Assembly (NCBI GenBank): GCA_016342685.1
Contig: JAEINU010000001.1
Location: 62,001-126,000, forward strand
DNA from: Bacteroidales bacterium
Lineage (GTDB): Bacteria > Bacteroidota > Bacteroidia > Bacteroidales > UBA12077
Length of the DNA: 64,000 nucleotides
Direction of reading: 5' to 3'
Below are positions 18,039 to 26,600 of the stretch, piece after piece. The stretch's first letter is position 1. Each line of letters begins with the position of its first letter. Both the position numbers and the translations under genes were made by a program. The notes below the pieces were generated by a model, which worked only from the letters and a program-made list of their open reading frames with translations, was not told where the DNA came from and ran no database searches.

Positions 18039-18392
18039 ATGAAAATAGCTGTTCCAACTAGGGATAATTTTGTAGATGGCCACTTCGGTCATTGCGAAAA
18101 TTACACAATATTTACAGTAAACGATAATAAAGAGATCGTTGAAAGCGAAATTATGGATTCGCCACAGGGGTGTGGTTGTAAATCTAATATTGCTGGAATT
18201 TTGCAAGAAAAAGGAGTTTCTTTTTTACTTGCCGGTAATATGGGCGAGGGTGCTTTAAATAAACTAAATGCATTTGGAATTAATGTAATTCGTGGTTGCT
18301 CTGGAGATGCAACAGAATTAGTAAAAAGTTATTTAGATGGGAACTTAAATGATTCAGGCGAATCATGCAGTCATCATGGAGATCATCATTAA
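18039..18392 (+). CDS. NifX/NafY-like (dinitrogenase Fe-Mo cofactor domain) protein
   Basis: A 117-residue protein of the Nitro_FeMo-Co fold (NifX, NafY, C-terminal NifB and MTH1175-like proteins). It starts MKIAVPT with HFGHCENY, the classical N-terminal strand and turn, and has a GCGC cluster at residues 44-47 and GNMGEGALNKL later. The last nine residues are SCSHHGDHH, a metal-binding tail. No nitrogenase gene is in the window. Stand-alone members occur widely in anaerobes, where they are thought to carry or sense metal clusters. It has its own promoter and ends at a bidirectional terminator. Confidence 0.88.
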   Translation: MKIAVPTRDNFVDGHFGHCENYTIFTVNDNKEIVESEIMDSPQGCGCKSNIAGILQEKGVSFLLAGNMGEGALNKLNAFGINVIRGCSGDATELVKSYLDGNLNDSGESCSHHGDHH

Positions 18393-18399
18393 AAAATAG

Positions 18400-18427
18400 A
18401 AAAAGGTGCTTTTAAAGCACCTTTTTT
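18400..18427. terminator. Bidirectional terminator
   Basis: AAAAAGGTGCT (18400-18410) pairs with AGCACCTTTTT (18416-18426), 5-base loop, between convergent genes. Confidence 0.85.
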
Positions 18428-18430
18428 ATT

Positions 18431-18700
18431 TTATAATAATGATGCCGCACCGAGTCCCATTATCCCTAATGCTAATAGTAATAGCACTGCAATTCCAATA
18501 AGACTAATAATTAAACCTGCGATAGCTAAGCCTTTTCCTTTTCCCTCAAGCTTTTTAGCTTTGGCTAATCCTATACTACTGAAGATTAATCCAAGTAACC
18601 AAATAATCCATCCAAGCACAGGTATCCATCCGAAAAATACAGTGATTAAGGCCAATACAAATCCTGCAGTAGCCATTCCATTTTTTAATTGTTCTTCCAT
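18431..18700 (-). CDS. Small membrane protein, DUF4190-like
   Basis: An 89-residue protein with two hydrophobic blocks (about 9-45 and 57-85) around a positively charged loop, AKAKKLEGKGKGLA. This helix-KGKG-helix pattern, with GLAIAGLIISLIG after the loop, resembles DUF4190 and related small membrane proteins. No function is known for the family. A minus-strand -7 box lies 64 bases upstream. Confidence 0.75.
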   Translation of the reverse strand: MEEQLKNGMATAGFVLALITVFFGWIPVLGWIIWLLGLIFSSIGLAKAKKLEGKGKGLAIAGLIISLIGIAVLLLLALGIMGLGAASLL

Positions 18701-18763
18701 AATTTAATTTTTGATTTAATAAATGAATGCTAAATATACCAAAAATCATTTTACTTGTTTAAT

Positions 18764-18771
18764 CAAATTTA
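18764..18771 (-). promoter_or_regulatory. -7 box for the DUF4190-like gene (TAAATTTG)
   Basis: Exact TAnnTTTG on the minus strand. The remainder of 18701-18916 contains no gene. Confidence 0.4.
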
Positions 18772-18916
18772 GTTCGTAATTAACAAAGTAACCTCTTATC
18801 TATAAAAATAGGTCGCTTGTTGATAAAAATTGACTGTTTGTCAAAAATTATTTCGCTAATTACTTGTAGATTAATGATTTTATAATTAAAATTGTTTTGG
18901 AAATAAATATTAAACA

Positions 18917-19339
18917 ATGGGATCTTCTAAAATAGTTATTAATCCTATTTCACATGAGGCTTTGGAGTTAGAACGTAAAATTTTAGTTGTTGAAGATGAT
19001 GAAATTAGTTATTCACTAATTGAAGAAATCTTAGAAACTTGTAATGTAAAACCTGTAAGAGCAATTGATGGAGAAGAGGCGGTTGCTCTGTTTAAAGAAA
19101 ATGAGTCGGCTTACAATTTAATATTTATGGATATTCGCTTGCCAAAATTGAATGGCTACGAGGCTTCTCAAAGAATTAAAGAAATAAATCCGTCAGTAAT
19201 TATTGTTGCAATAACTGCATATGGGCATTCTCAGTGTATAATTGATTGTTTTAATGCAGGTTGTGATGAGTTTATAACAAAACCTTTCGATATTAATAAA
19301 ATAATTTCTTTGGTCGATAAATATATAGTGAATAAATAA
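18917..19339 (+). CDS. Stand-alone response regulator (receiver domain only)
   Basis: A 140-residue CheY-like receiver. The acidic pair is in VVEDDEISY, the phosphoacceptor aspartate in IFMDIRLPKLNGYEA, the conserved threonine in ITAYGHS and the lysine in TKPFD, so phosphorylation chemistry is intact. About 20 residues precede the domain and nothing follows it, so there is no DNA-binding or enzymatic output. In Bacteroidota such single domains usually relay signals from hybrid histidine kinases. No kinase partner lies next to it. Confidence 0.93.
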   Translation: MGSSKIVINPISHEALELERKILVVEDDEISYSLIEEILETCNVKPVRAIDGEEAVALFKENESAYNLIFMDIRLPKLNGYEASQRIKEINPSVIIVAITAYGHSQCIIDCFNAGCDEFITKPFDINKIISLVDKYIVNK

Positions 19340-19399
19340 AATATGCTGTAGAATTCCTTTTCAGTTCTAAATAATATTTTTTATTCAATGATAATTCTC

Positions 19400-19407
19400 T
19401 AATTTTG
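19400..19407 (+). promoter_or_regulatory. -7 box for glyA (TAATTTTG)
   Basis: Exact TAnnTTTG 37 bases before the start codon. No glycine-riboswitch-like structure was recognised in the short leader. Confidence 0.55.
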
Positions 19408-19444
19408 GAGGATTATTTTTTTGGAATTAATAAAGTTATAAATC

Positions 19445-20725
19445 ATGAAGAGAGATACACAAATATTTGATTTAATTCAAAAGGAAAAAGAACGCCAAAT
19501 TAATGGTATTGAGCTTATTGCATCGGAAAACTTTGTAAGTGAGCAAGTCCTTGAAGCAATGGGTTCTGTAATGACAAACAAGTATGCAGAAGGATATCCT
19601 GGAAAAAGATATTACGGAGGATGCGAAATTGTTGATCAATCTGAAGATTTAGCAAGAGAGAGATTAAAGCAATTATACAATGCTGAATGGGTAAACGTTC
19701 AGCCTCACTCAGGAGCGCAAGCAAATGCTGCTGTGTTTATGACAATCTTAAATCCTGGTGATACTTTTATGGGATTAGATTTAGCTCATGGTGGTCACTT
19801 ATCACATGGTTCTCCAGTTAACTTATCAGGAAAATTGTACCGAGCAGTATCTTATGGAGTAAAAGAGGATACTGGCATGGTTGATTACGATATGATGGAG
19901 GAAGTTGCTTTAAGAGAAAAGCCAAAAATGATTGTTGGTGGTGCTTCTGCATATTCTCGTGAGTGGGATTATAAGAGAATGAGAGAAATAGCTGACAAGA
20001 TTGGAGCTCTTCTAATGATTGACATGGCACACCCTGCTGGATTAATTGCCGCTGGAATTTTAGAAAACCCATTAAAATATGCACATGTAGTAACATCAAC
20101 TACCCATAAAACTTTACGTGGACCTCGCGGAGGGATTATATTAATGGGTAAAGATTTCGAAAATCCATTCGGAAAAACAACTCCAAAAGGTGTTGTTCGT
20201 AAAATGTCTTCTTTATTTGATTCAGGAATATTTCCAGGGACTCAAGGTGGACCATTAGAGCATGTTATCGCTGCTAAAGCAGTTGCTTTTGGTGAAGCTT
20301 TAGCACCAGAGTTTAAGCAATATCAAGCTCAAGTTAAAAAGAATGCTGCTGTTATGGCTGAGCAATTTATTGCAAAAGGTTATAAAGTAATTTCTGGAGG
20401 TACAGATAATCACTCAATGTTAATTGACTTAAGAACAAAATTCCCTGAAATCACAGGTAAGGTTGTTGAGAACACATTAGTAAAAGCGCATATTACAATT
20501 AATAAGAATATGGTACCATTTGATTCTCGCTCTCCATTCCAAACATCTGGATTTAGAGTTGGAACTTCAGCGATTACAACGCGCGGAATTAAAGACCAAC
20601 ACATTCCAACAATTGTAGATTTTGTTGACCAAGTTATTAGCAACATCGAAGATGAGGGAGTTATTAGTAAAGTTGGAACTGATATTAATGATATGATGAG
20701 TAAATATCCTTTGTTTGCTTATTAA
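19445..20725 (+). CDS. glyA: Serine hydroxymethyltransferase
   Basis: A PLP enzyme converting serine and tetrahydrofolate to glycine and 5,10-methylene-THF, the main one-carbon source. Its 426 residues are the normal bacterial length. Motifs are [10 protein letters not shown] near the N-terminus, [14 protein letters not shown], the PLP lysine K222 in [14 protein letters not shown], and a C-terminal [11 protein letters not shown]. The ATG at 19445 is supported by the start [11 protein letters not shown]. It is monocistronic, with its own promoter and terminator. G+C is visibly higher than in neighbours, as expected for a well-expressed gene. Confidence 0.98.
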   Translation: MKRDTQIFDLIQKEKERQINGIELIASENFVSEQVLEAMGSVMTNKYAEGYPGKRYYGGCEIVDQSEDLARERLKQLYNAEWVNVQPHSGAQANAAVFMTILNPGDTFMGLDLAHGGHLSHGSPVNLSGKLYRAVSYGVKEDTGMVDYDMMEEVALREKPKMIVGGASAYSREWDYKRMREIADKIGALLMIDMAHPAGLIAAGILENPLKYAHVVTSTTHKTLRGPRGGIILMGKDFENPFGKTTPKGVVRKMSSLFDSGIFPGTQGGPLEHVIAAKAVAFGEALAPEFKQYQAQVKKNAAVMAEQFIAKGYKVISGGTDNHSMLIDLRTKFPEITGKVVENTLVKAHITINKNMVPFDSRSPFQTSGFRVGTSAITTRGIKDQHIPTIVDFVDQVISNIEDEGVISKVGTDINDMMSKYPLFAY

Positions 20726-20744
20726 AGAATAAATTATTTAAATT

Positions 20745-20785
20745 AAAGGCTGCTTTGACTTGTGTTGAACGCAGCCTTTTTTTTT
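20745..20785 (+). terminator. Terminator after glyA
   Basis: AAAGGCTGC (20745-20753) pairs with GCAGCCTTT (20771-20779) around a 17-base loop, then a T-run. Same stem core as the MFS terminators. Confidence 0.8.
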
Positions 20786-20802
20786 ACTTTGAAATTAACG
20801 CA

Positions 20803-20810
20803 TATATTTG
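20803..20810 (+). promoter_or_regulatory. -7 box for the TauE/SafE gene (TATATTTG)
   Basis: Exact TAnnTTTG 16 bases before the ATG at 20827. This position also argues against longer upstream starts for that gene. Confidence 0.5.
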
Positions 20811-20826
20811 GGCAAAATATATAGTT

Positions 20827-21603
20827 ATGGAGTGGTATATTATTGTTGCAGTTATTTTTGTTGGTTTTATCGCCGGCTTTATAAACACCTTAGCAGGTAG
20901 TGGTTCTTTATTAACACTGCCGTTGTTGATGTTTTTAGGTCTTCCAGCCAATGTCGCAAATGGAACAAATAGAATTGCTATTCTTTTGCAAAATGTTGTA
21001 GGTGTTTCAAGCTTTAAAAAACAGAAAGTTTTGGATGTTAAGCATGGTATTTGGTTAGGATTGCCTGCAGTTATAGGTTCATTTATTGGAGCAAGTATTG
21101 CTATTAATTTGAACGAAGAAATAATGCGCACAACAATAGGAGGCTTACTTGTTGTTATGTTATTTATAATTATTTACAAACCGGATAAGTGGATAAAAGG
21201 GAAAGCGGGAGAGATAAATGCAAAGCCTGGAATACTTCAAATGGTAATTTTCTTTTTTATAGGATTGTATGGTGGTTTTATTCAGGCAGGAGTGGGTTTT
21301 TTCCTTCTTGCAGGACTGGTGTTGGGTGCTGGTTTAGACTTGGTAAGAGCAAATGCTTTAAAAGTTTTTATTATTTTACTATATACTCCAATTGCTTTAT
21401 TAATTTTTATTTTAAATAATCAGGTTGATTATAAATTGGGATTGATATTAGCTGTTGGAAATATGCTAGGCGCCTTTGTAGGAGCTAAGGCAACAGTAAG
21501 TTGGGGGCCAAAATTTGTACGATATATTCTTTTATTTGCAGTAAGTATCTCAGCAATTAAGTTGTTAGGATTATTCGATTTTATTAAATCTATTGTAATT
21601 TAA
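20827..21603 (+). CDS. TauE/SafE family sulfite/anion exporter-like permease
   Basis: A 258-residue polytopic membrane protein with about eight helices. Residues 1-45 carry GFIAGFINTLAGSGSLLTLPLL, the first half of the internally duplicated TauE/SafE signature, and the second half repeats it as GLYGGFIQAGVGFFLLAGLV. Family members export sulfite, sulfoacetate or other organic anions; the substrate here is unknown. The start is set at 20827 because the upstream in-frame extension overlaps the glyA terminator. Its last 14 bases overlap the convergent tonB gene. Confidence 0.9.
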   Translation: MEWYIIVAVIFVGFIAGFINTLAGSGSLLTLPLLMFLGLPANVANGTNRIAILLQNVVGVSSFKKQKVLDVKHGIWLGLPAVIGSFIGASIAINLNEEIMRTTIGGLLVVMLFIIIYKPDKWIKGKAGEINAKPGILQMVIFFFIGLYGGFIQAGVGFFLLAGLVLGAGLDLVRANALKVFIILLYTPIALLIFILNNQVDYKLGLILAVGNMLGAFVGAKATVSWGPKFVRYILLFAVSISAIKLLGLFDFIKSIVI

Positions 21604-22411
21604 AGAAGTATGTAATTGTTCCTTTCTGATAAGCGGCAGCATCTGTCTTTTTATCAAATCGAGCTTTTAATGCTGCACGTTTGGCTGCAGCCAATAAGGT
21701 AGCATCAAGTGTTGTACTTCCTTTAACTCCAGCCACTGCATTTGTTACGGTGCCGTATTTATCAACGGTAATTTCAACAACAACTTTGCCTTCTATTTGC
21801 TCATTATAAGAAGGTTTTGGTAAAGATTCAGGATTTCTTCCAGCTAAACTAAAGCTAGTGCCATTGTTGCCCATACTATTTCCTCCTGTATGATTTCCGG
21901 AATCAATAGATCCAGTAGTTGAACCCTGATTTCCTTCTCCTTCTGTTTCTCCTTCGCTAGAATTTTTATTTGAATTTCGATCTTTACCAGGGAAAAGTGC
22001 ATTTTCATTAACCGTACGCACTTCTTTTTCTTCAACTTTTTCTTCTTTTCTAGGTTCAGGTTTCGGATCAGGTTTTTTTTCTTCAGTTTTTTCTTTTTGT
22101 CCTTGTTCTTCTACTGCTGGAGCCTCTTCAAAGTCTTGAGTTGTTAAACCGTCTTCTGAATCAGAGTTTGATGTTTCTTGTGTTTCTTCTTGAGTTTCTT
22201 CTTTTGATTGTTCCTGAATAGCATCTGAATACATAGGTTCTTCAAGTCCAAATCCTTCATCGGAGCTACCAAAATTTATAAGAATACCCTCTTCGCCAGG
22301 TAATGGGAGTGGTGTTGAGTAGCCAAAAATCATAAAAATAGCACCAATAATTATGTGAAATATTATTGTGCCTATAATTCCAGTTTTATGTTTTCTTACA
22401 AACTCAGACAT
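21590..22411 (-). CDS. tonB: TonB-type energy transducer
   Basis: Links the proton motive force to outer-membrane receptors. The 273 residues comprise an N-terminal anchor (about 11-30), a long acidic, Glu/Lys/Pro-rich periplasmic linker (about 60-135, including PDPKPEPRKEE), a Gly/Ser/Asn-rich stretch, and a C-terminal TonB fold (about 195-273) with VVVEITVDKYGTVTNA and AALKARF. It is third in an exbB-exbD-tonB operon, with 4 bases between exbD and tonB. The C-terminal domain is of the short Bacteroidota type. Confidence 0.93.
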   Translation of the reverse strand: MSEFVRKHKTGIIGTIIFHIIIGAIFMIFGYSTPLPLPGEEGILINFGSSDEGFGLEEPMYSDAIQEQSKEETQEETQETSNSDSEDGLTTQDFEEAPAVEEQGQKEKTEEKKPDPKPEPRKEEKVEEKEVRTVNENALFPGKDRNSNKNSSEGETEGEGNQGSTTGSIDSGNHTGGNSMGNNGTSFSLAGRNPESLPKPSYNEQIEGKVVVEITVDKYGTVTNAVAGVKGSTTLDATLLAAAKRAALKARFDKKTDAAAYQKGTITYFFKLQ

Positions 22412-22415
22412 GTTT

Positions 22416-22814
22416 TTATTTTGCTGTTGTTGCTAAAATTAATTTCCAACCATTATCTTTTGCAATATTCATTACTTTAACCACCTCCTGTAAAGGAACT
22501 AATTGATGTGCATGCAAAGAAATGGTTATATCATCGGAAGGTTCGTTGCTAAATTTATATTGTAAAATTCCTTCGATATCTTCAAAAGGAACTTGATTCG
22601 CTTCTACGTAAAAATTTAAATCCTCAGATATAGAAATTGTTGTAATTGCCGATGCCGATGTTTGATGAGAGCTTGTTGGTAATAATAGCTTTAAAGCATT
22701 TGGGGCAATTAAGGTAGAGGTTACCATGAAAAATATTAATAGCAGAAATACAATATCTGTCATTGACGACATACTGAAATTAGCACTAACTTTATTTCTT
22801 CTTTTTAAAGCCAT
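22416..22814 (-). CDS. exbD: ExbD/TolR biopolymer transport protein
   Basis: A 132-residue inner-membrane protein with one N-terminal helix. The essential aspartate is in SMTDIVFLLLIFFMVTS (about residue 20), the proton-path residue of the ExbB-ExbD motor. The rest is a periplasmic domain. It lies between exbB and tonB in one operon. Confidence 0.95.
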   Translation of the reverse strand: MALKRRNKVSANFSMSSMTDIVFLLLIFFMVTSTLIAPNALKLLLPTSSHQTSASAITTISISEDLNFYVEANQVPFEDIEGILQYKFSNEPSDDITISLHAHQLVPLQEVVKVMNIAKDNGWKLILATTAK

Positions 22815-22825
22815 GGTTTTAAAAT

Positions 22826-23524
22826 TTATTCAACAGGTTCATTAAGAAGATCCATAAATTCTGATGTATTTGCTTCTAACTGAAAAATCACTTTTTCAAC
22901 TTTAGCAACAAGAATATTATAAGCCAAGTAACCAACAATACCCACCATTAGTCCGGCAACTGTAGTTACCATTGCTGTATATATCCCGTTTGATAATAAA
23001 CCAACATCTATATTATTTCCAGCATTCGACATGTCATAAAATGCGCGAATCATACCCATAACGGTTCCTAAGAAACCAATCATTGGAGCAGCTCCCGAAA
23101 CAGTTGCTAAAACGGGGAGACCTTTTTCTAGTTTAGATATTTCAAGATTTCCAACATTCTCGATTGCAGCATTAATATCATTTAAAGGTCTGCCGATACG
23201 CTGTAATCCTTTTTCAATCATCCGGGCTACAGGGTTTGTAGTCGATTGACATAAAGCCAGAGCTGAGTCTAACTTATCATCATGAATATAATCTTTAATT
23301 TTACTCATGAAATTTATGTCTGTTTGTGATGCTTTTTTTATGGCGAAATATCTTTCGATAAAAATATAAACTGCAAAAACAGAAAGAATTGCAATTGGAA
23401 TCATAATCCAACCGCCTTTTAATGAAAGTTCCCAATAAGATAATTTCAGCTCACTTGCCTCAGTTACGGCAGTTCCGATACTATCGGTTAAACTTATTTG
23501 TACTATCGATAATAAGTTATACAT
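22826..23524 (-). CDS. exbB: MotA/TolQ/ExbB proton channel protein
   Basis: The motor stator of the TonB system, 232 residues with three membrane helices (about 36-55, 138-165 and 180-205). The family segments GLLSNGIYTAMVTTVAGLMVGI and PVLATVSGAAPMIGFLGTVMGM are present, with Thr/Gly positions lining the proton path. First gene of exbB-exbD-tonB, with a -7 box 74 bases upstream. Confidence 0.95.
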   Translation of the reverse strand: MYNLLSIVQISLTDSIGTAVTEASELKLSYWELSLKGGWIMIPIAILSVFAVYIFIERYFAIKKASQTDINFMSKIKDYIHDDKLDSALALCQSTTNPVARMIEKGLQRIGRPLNDINAAIENVGNLEISKLEKGLPVLATVSGAAPMIGFLGTVMGMIRAFYDMSNAGNNIDVGLLSNGIYTAMVTTVAGLMVGIVGYLAYNILVAKVEKVIFQLEANTSEFMDLLNEPVE

Positions 23525-23597
23525 ATTATTATTTTTTAATCAGATTATTAAAACGGTCTATTAGCAATTATTATTATCTAATTCTTATATCAAAATA

Positions 23598-23605
23598 CAA
23601 AAATA
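23598..23605 (-). promoter_or_regulatory. -7 box for exbB-exbD-tonB (TATTTTTG)
   Basis: Exact TAnnTTTG on the minus strand, immediately after the tamB-like stop. The motor operon can therefore be transcribed independently. Confidence 0.45.
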
Positions 23606-26600
23606 TTAATCGTTTGTTTGATCTTTTTTACTCTTTCCAAATTTATGCCAAAAATTATGAAGTAATTCAGAAAAGGCATTAAATTCTTCTCTGTAGAAAA
23701 TTCCGACACCTTGAGTGTAAGGTGCATTCTCATAAATCAATTTATCATTTGATTCATTAAAAGCTTTTACTCTTAATTTGCCACTTTTATTTAGCTTAAC
23801 ATCAACATTAAAATCGCCTACTAAATTACTAGCTTCTTCTGCCGTTTGCCCACCATACCCAACGTTCCCATTAACACTTACTCGATCGTTTAGTAATTGA
23901 GTCGATAAGGCAACTTCCACTTGATCTTTAGTAATTTCATCGCCCGGACGATAGTTTACACCAATATCCCACTCATCGCTAATTTGAGACAACCAATGCG
24001 ATAATTGATTTGATAAAAGCTCACTGGTAGTTACTGTTCCTATATTTGCAGTACTTGCCGGACTTGATAAATAATTTTCGGATGATTGTTCAGGCATAAA
24101 TGTATTTAAAACCAACAGAGATAAAAACTGCTTATTTTGTTTTTCTTCGGTGTTTATCAAGCTTCTTACAAGAGTTTTTGTTTCTTCATCGGCAGTAGGC
24201 AAGTTTATGCTGAATTTTATATTTGGATTCATTAATTTTTCAGTTAAAAACACTTGACATTCAACCGGTATTCTCTTTTTATAATAATCGGAAGTATTGT
24301 AATAAGATGAATCTACTAATCCCGATAAGGATGTTTTAAGATTGTATACAGCTTCTAAATCCAATGTTGCATCGTAAGGTTCTCCATTCCAAACAATATT
24401 TCCCCCACGTTCAATTTTAAACCTTTTGTTAATTACGTTTTGGAGCGTAAACAAGTAATCACCTTCTTCAATAACATATTCGCCAAACATTTTAAAATCG
24501 CTATTGGCATCTATTTCCATTTTAATATTACCGGAACCGTTTCCTCTTATTACATCACCAATTTTAGAGTCAAAAATTAATTGGGCATCTGCGTCAGGTG
24601 TAATTTCCAAATCAAAATTTAATCGAAATCCTGAAGTTGATATGTCGAAATCTTCTTCGATTGCAACTGTTGAATTATTCTTATTTGTGAACGTAATAAA
24701 TCCAGATTCTTCGGCGCTTTGAAATTTTGTTAATGGAATATTTATTTTTGTATTTTTTTCGGTAATTCCTAAAATATCCATAAAAGTATTTCCTCTATCG
24801 CCAACAATATTCACTATTCCTGTCATAAACGCTGTTCCATAAAAAGCGTCGTTATCCATTCCTGTAGTATTTAAAGCCTGTATTTTTTCAGCGTTTAAAT
24901 GAAAGTTAAAGCTTATGTTTTTATTTGGTCCGAATTTTACAAAACCATTTGTAAGAGCCATATTTTTGTATGAGTCGAAAACTTCAGCTTTTGTGAAAAC
25001 TATTGAATTATTTATTATTTGTGCCTTTGTAGTAAAATAGTATGGAGTATTAATATAATCAATAGTCATGCTTGTATTTGTAAAATACAAATTACCATTG
25101 AATATCGGTTTGGATAGGGTTCCCTTTATTAAGGCATTACCATCGGTTATACCTGTTAAATTTGATGCAAAATTACTTAAGAATGGAGAAATAACACTTG
25201 TTTCTAACTGTGTTAATGACACATTTACATCAATGTTTTTATTAGATGGGAAATAGTTCCCACCAATATTTATGGTTTCTTTATCATTAAATAGGGTTGA
25301 GGCTTTAATTGTAATTGCCTTGAGATCTTCGTTCCAGTTGCTTTTGATTTCCGTTAAACCAAATACCTGCTTGTTTAAAACTAAATTATCAATATTAATA
25401 TTGGAATAAAATAAGGGAGAATTATAAAAACTAGAAATATTCGCATTCCCATTTATTTTCCCATCGAATTCAAGTTTACTTTTCTGTGTTAAAACATTAA
25501 TGTTTGCAAGGTTTAGATCTTCGCAACTAATAAAAAGAGTATCCTTGGGGTTTTCAGATATTTTACCGTTTATGTCAAAATATTGATTGCCATGATTTAC
25601 TATGAAGTTTTTTATTGAGAGTGAGGTTGAATCAATATTTATTATTGATTTATTAATGTACCAAAGCGAATCTTTTACAATTATTTCGGATGGTAGAATT
25701 GTTATGTTATAAGATGGATCGGAATATGGAACCTTTTGTTTTACATTTGTTGATGCTAATATTTTTCCTTTATATTTAATACTGTCAGTGTTATCCCAAT
25801 CTAGTTTAAAATCTACTTTATCATTATGTGCAATTGATGTTGTTTTAAAATTATCTAACAAAAAATAATTATTTAACAACAAACTTGAGCATTTGGTGAT
25901 TGTTGTGAACAGACTGTCGTTTGAATATGTATTTACAGCTAAATCGCTAAAAGAGTGGCTTTTAAATATTAGTTTATCGAATTTAGCATTTAATAAAAAT
26001 CTTTTGGCATTTGCATCGTAATTGAATCTGAAATCTGAACTGTCACTTATAATAAGAGAAGGGATAAAAAATTTACTGATAATTTTAGTTTTCTTTAATG
26101 AAAGGTCTAAAGTAAAACTATTGTTAAAATCAATTTTAATGGTATCTGTAGGATCTTTTATTAATGATGGGAAATAGTTGTAATATAAATTTTGAAGTGA
26201 TTGAATTAAAGTGCTTGATTTGTATGTGCCAACTAGCAATGCATCAACATAATCTGATTGCATTTGAATTCTGTGGGTATCGTTTAAATGTTCTGATACA
26301 ATATTTAGATGATCAAAAATCATTTGATCGTTATATTTTGTTAAAGAAGCATTGTGGATTTTAATATCTCCAATAGCATTATCGATATTAATTCCTTTAA
26401 AATTTGTTTCTAAATCAAAGGAAAGAAAGGAAGTAGAATCTGTTTTATCTATATTTAATTCGTAAAGTTTCGCTTTAGGGACATTTGCATAAAAATTAAA
26501 TTCTGGAATATCGTTTGAGAAATCGATGCCGCCGCTAAAATTAATCTGAATATTGGGATCTGTAACACTGAAAATTCCGTTGTATGTTTTTTCTGTTAAA

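Noticed and set aside
18039-18392. Evidence for nitrogen fixation
   Set aside because: The NifX-like domain occurs widely outside nitrogenase systems and no nif gene is in the window.
19370-19444. Glycine riboswitch upstream of glyA
   Set aside because: The leader is too short and lacks the paired aptamer structure.
19515-20646. Long antisense frames within glyA
   Set aside because: Shadows of biased codon use in a highly conserved gene.
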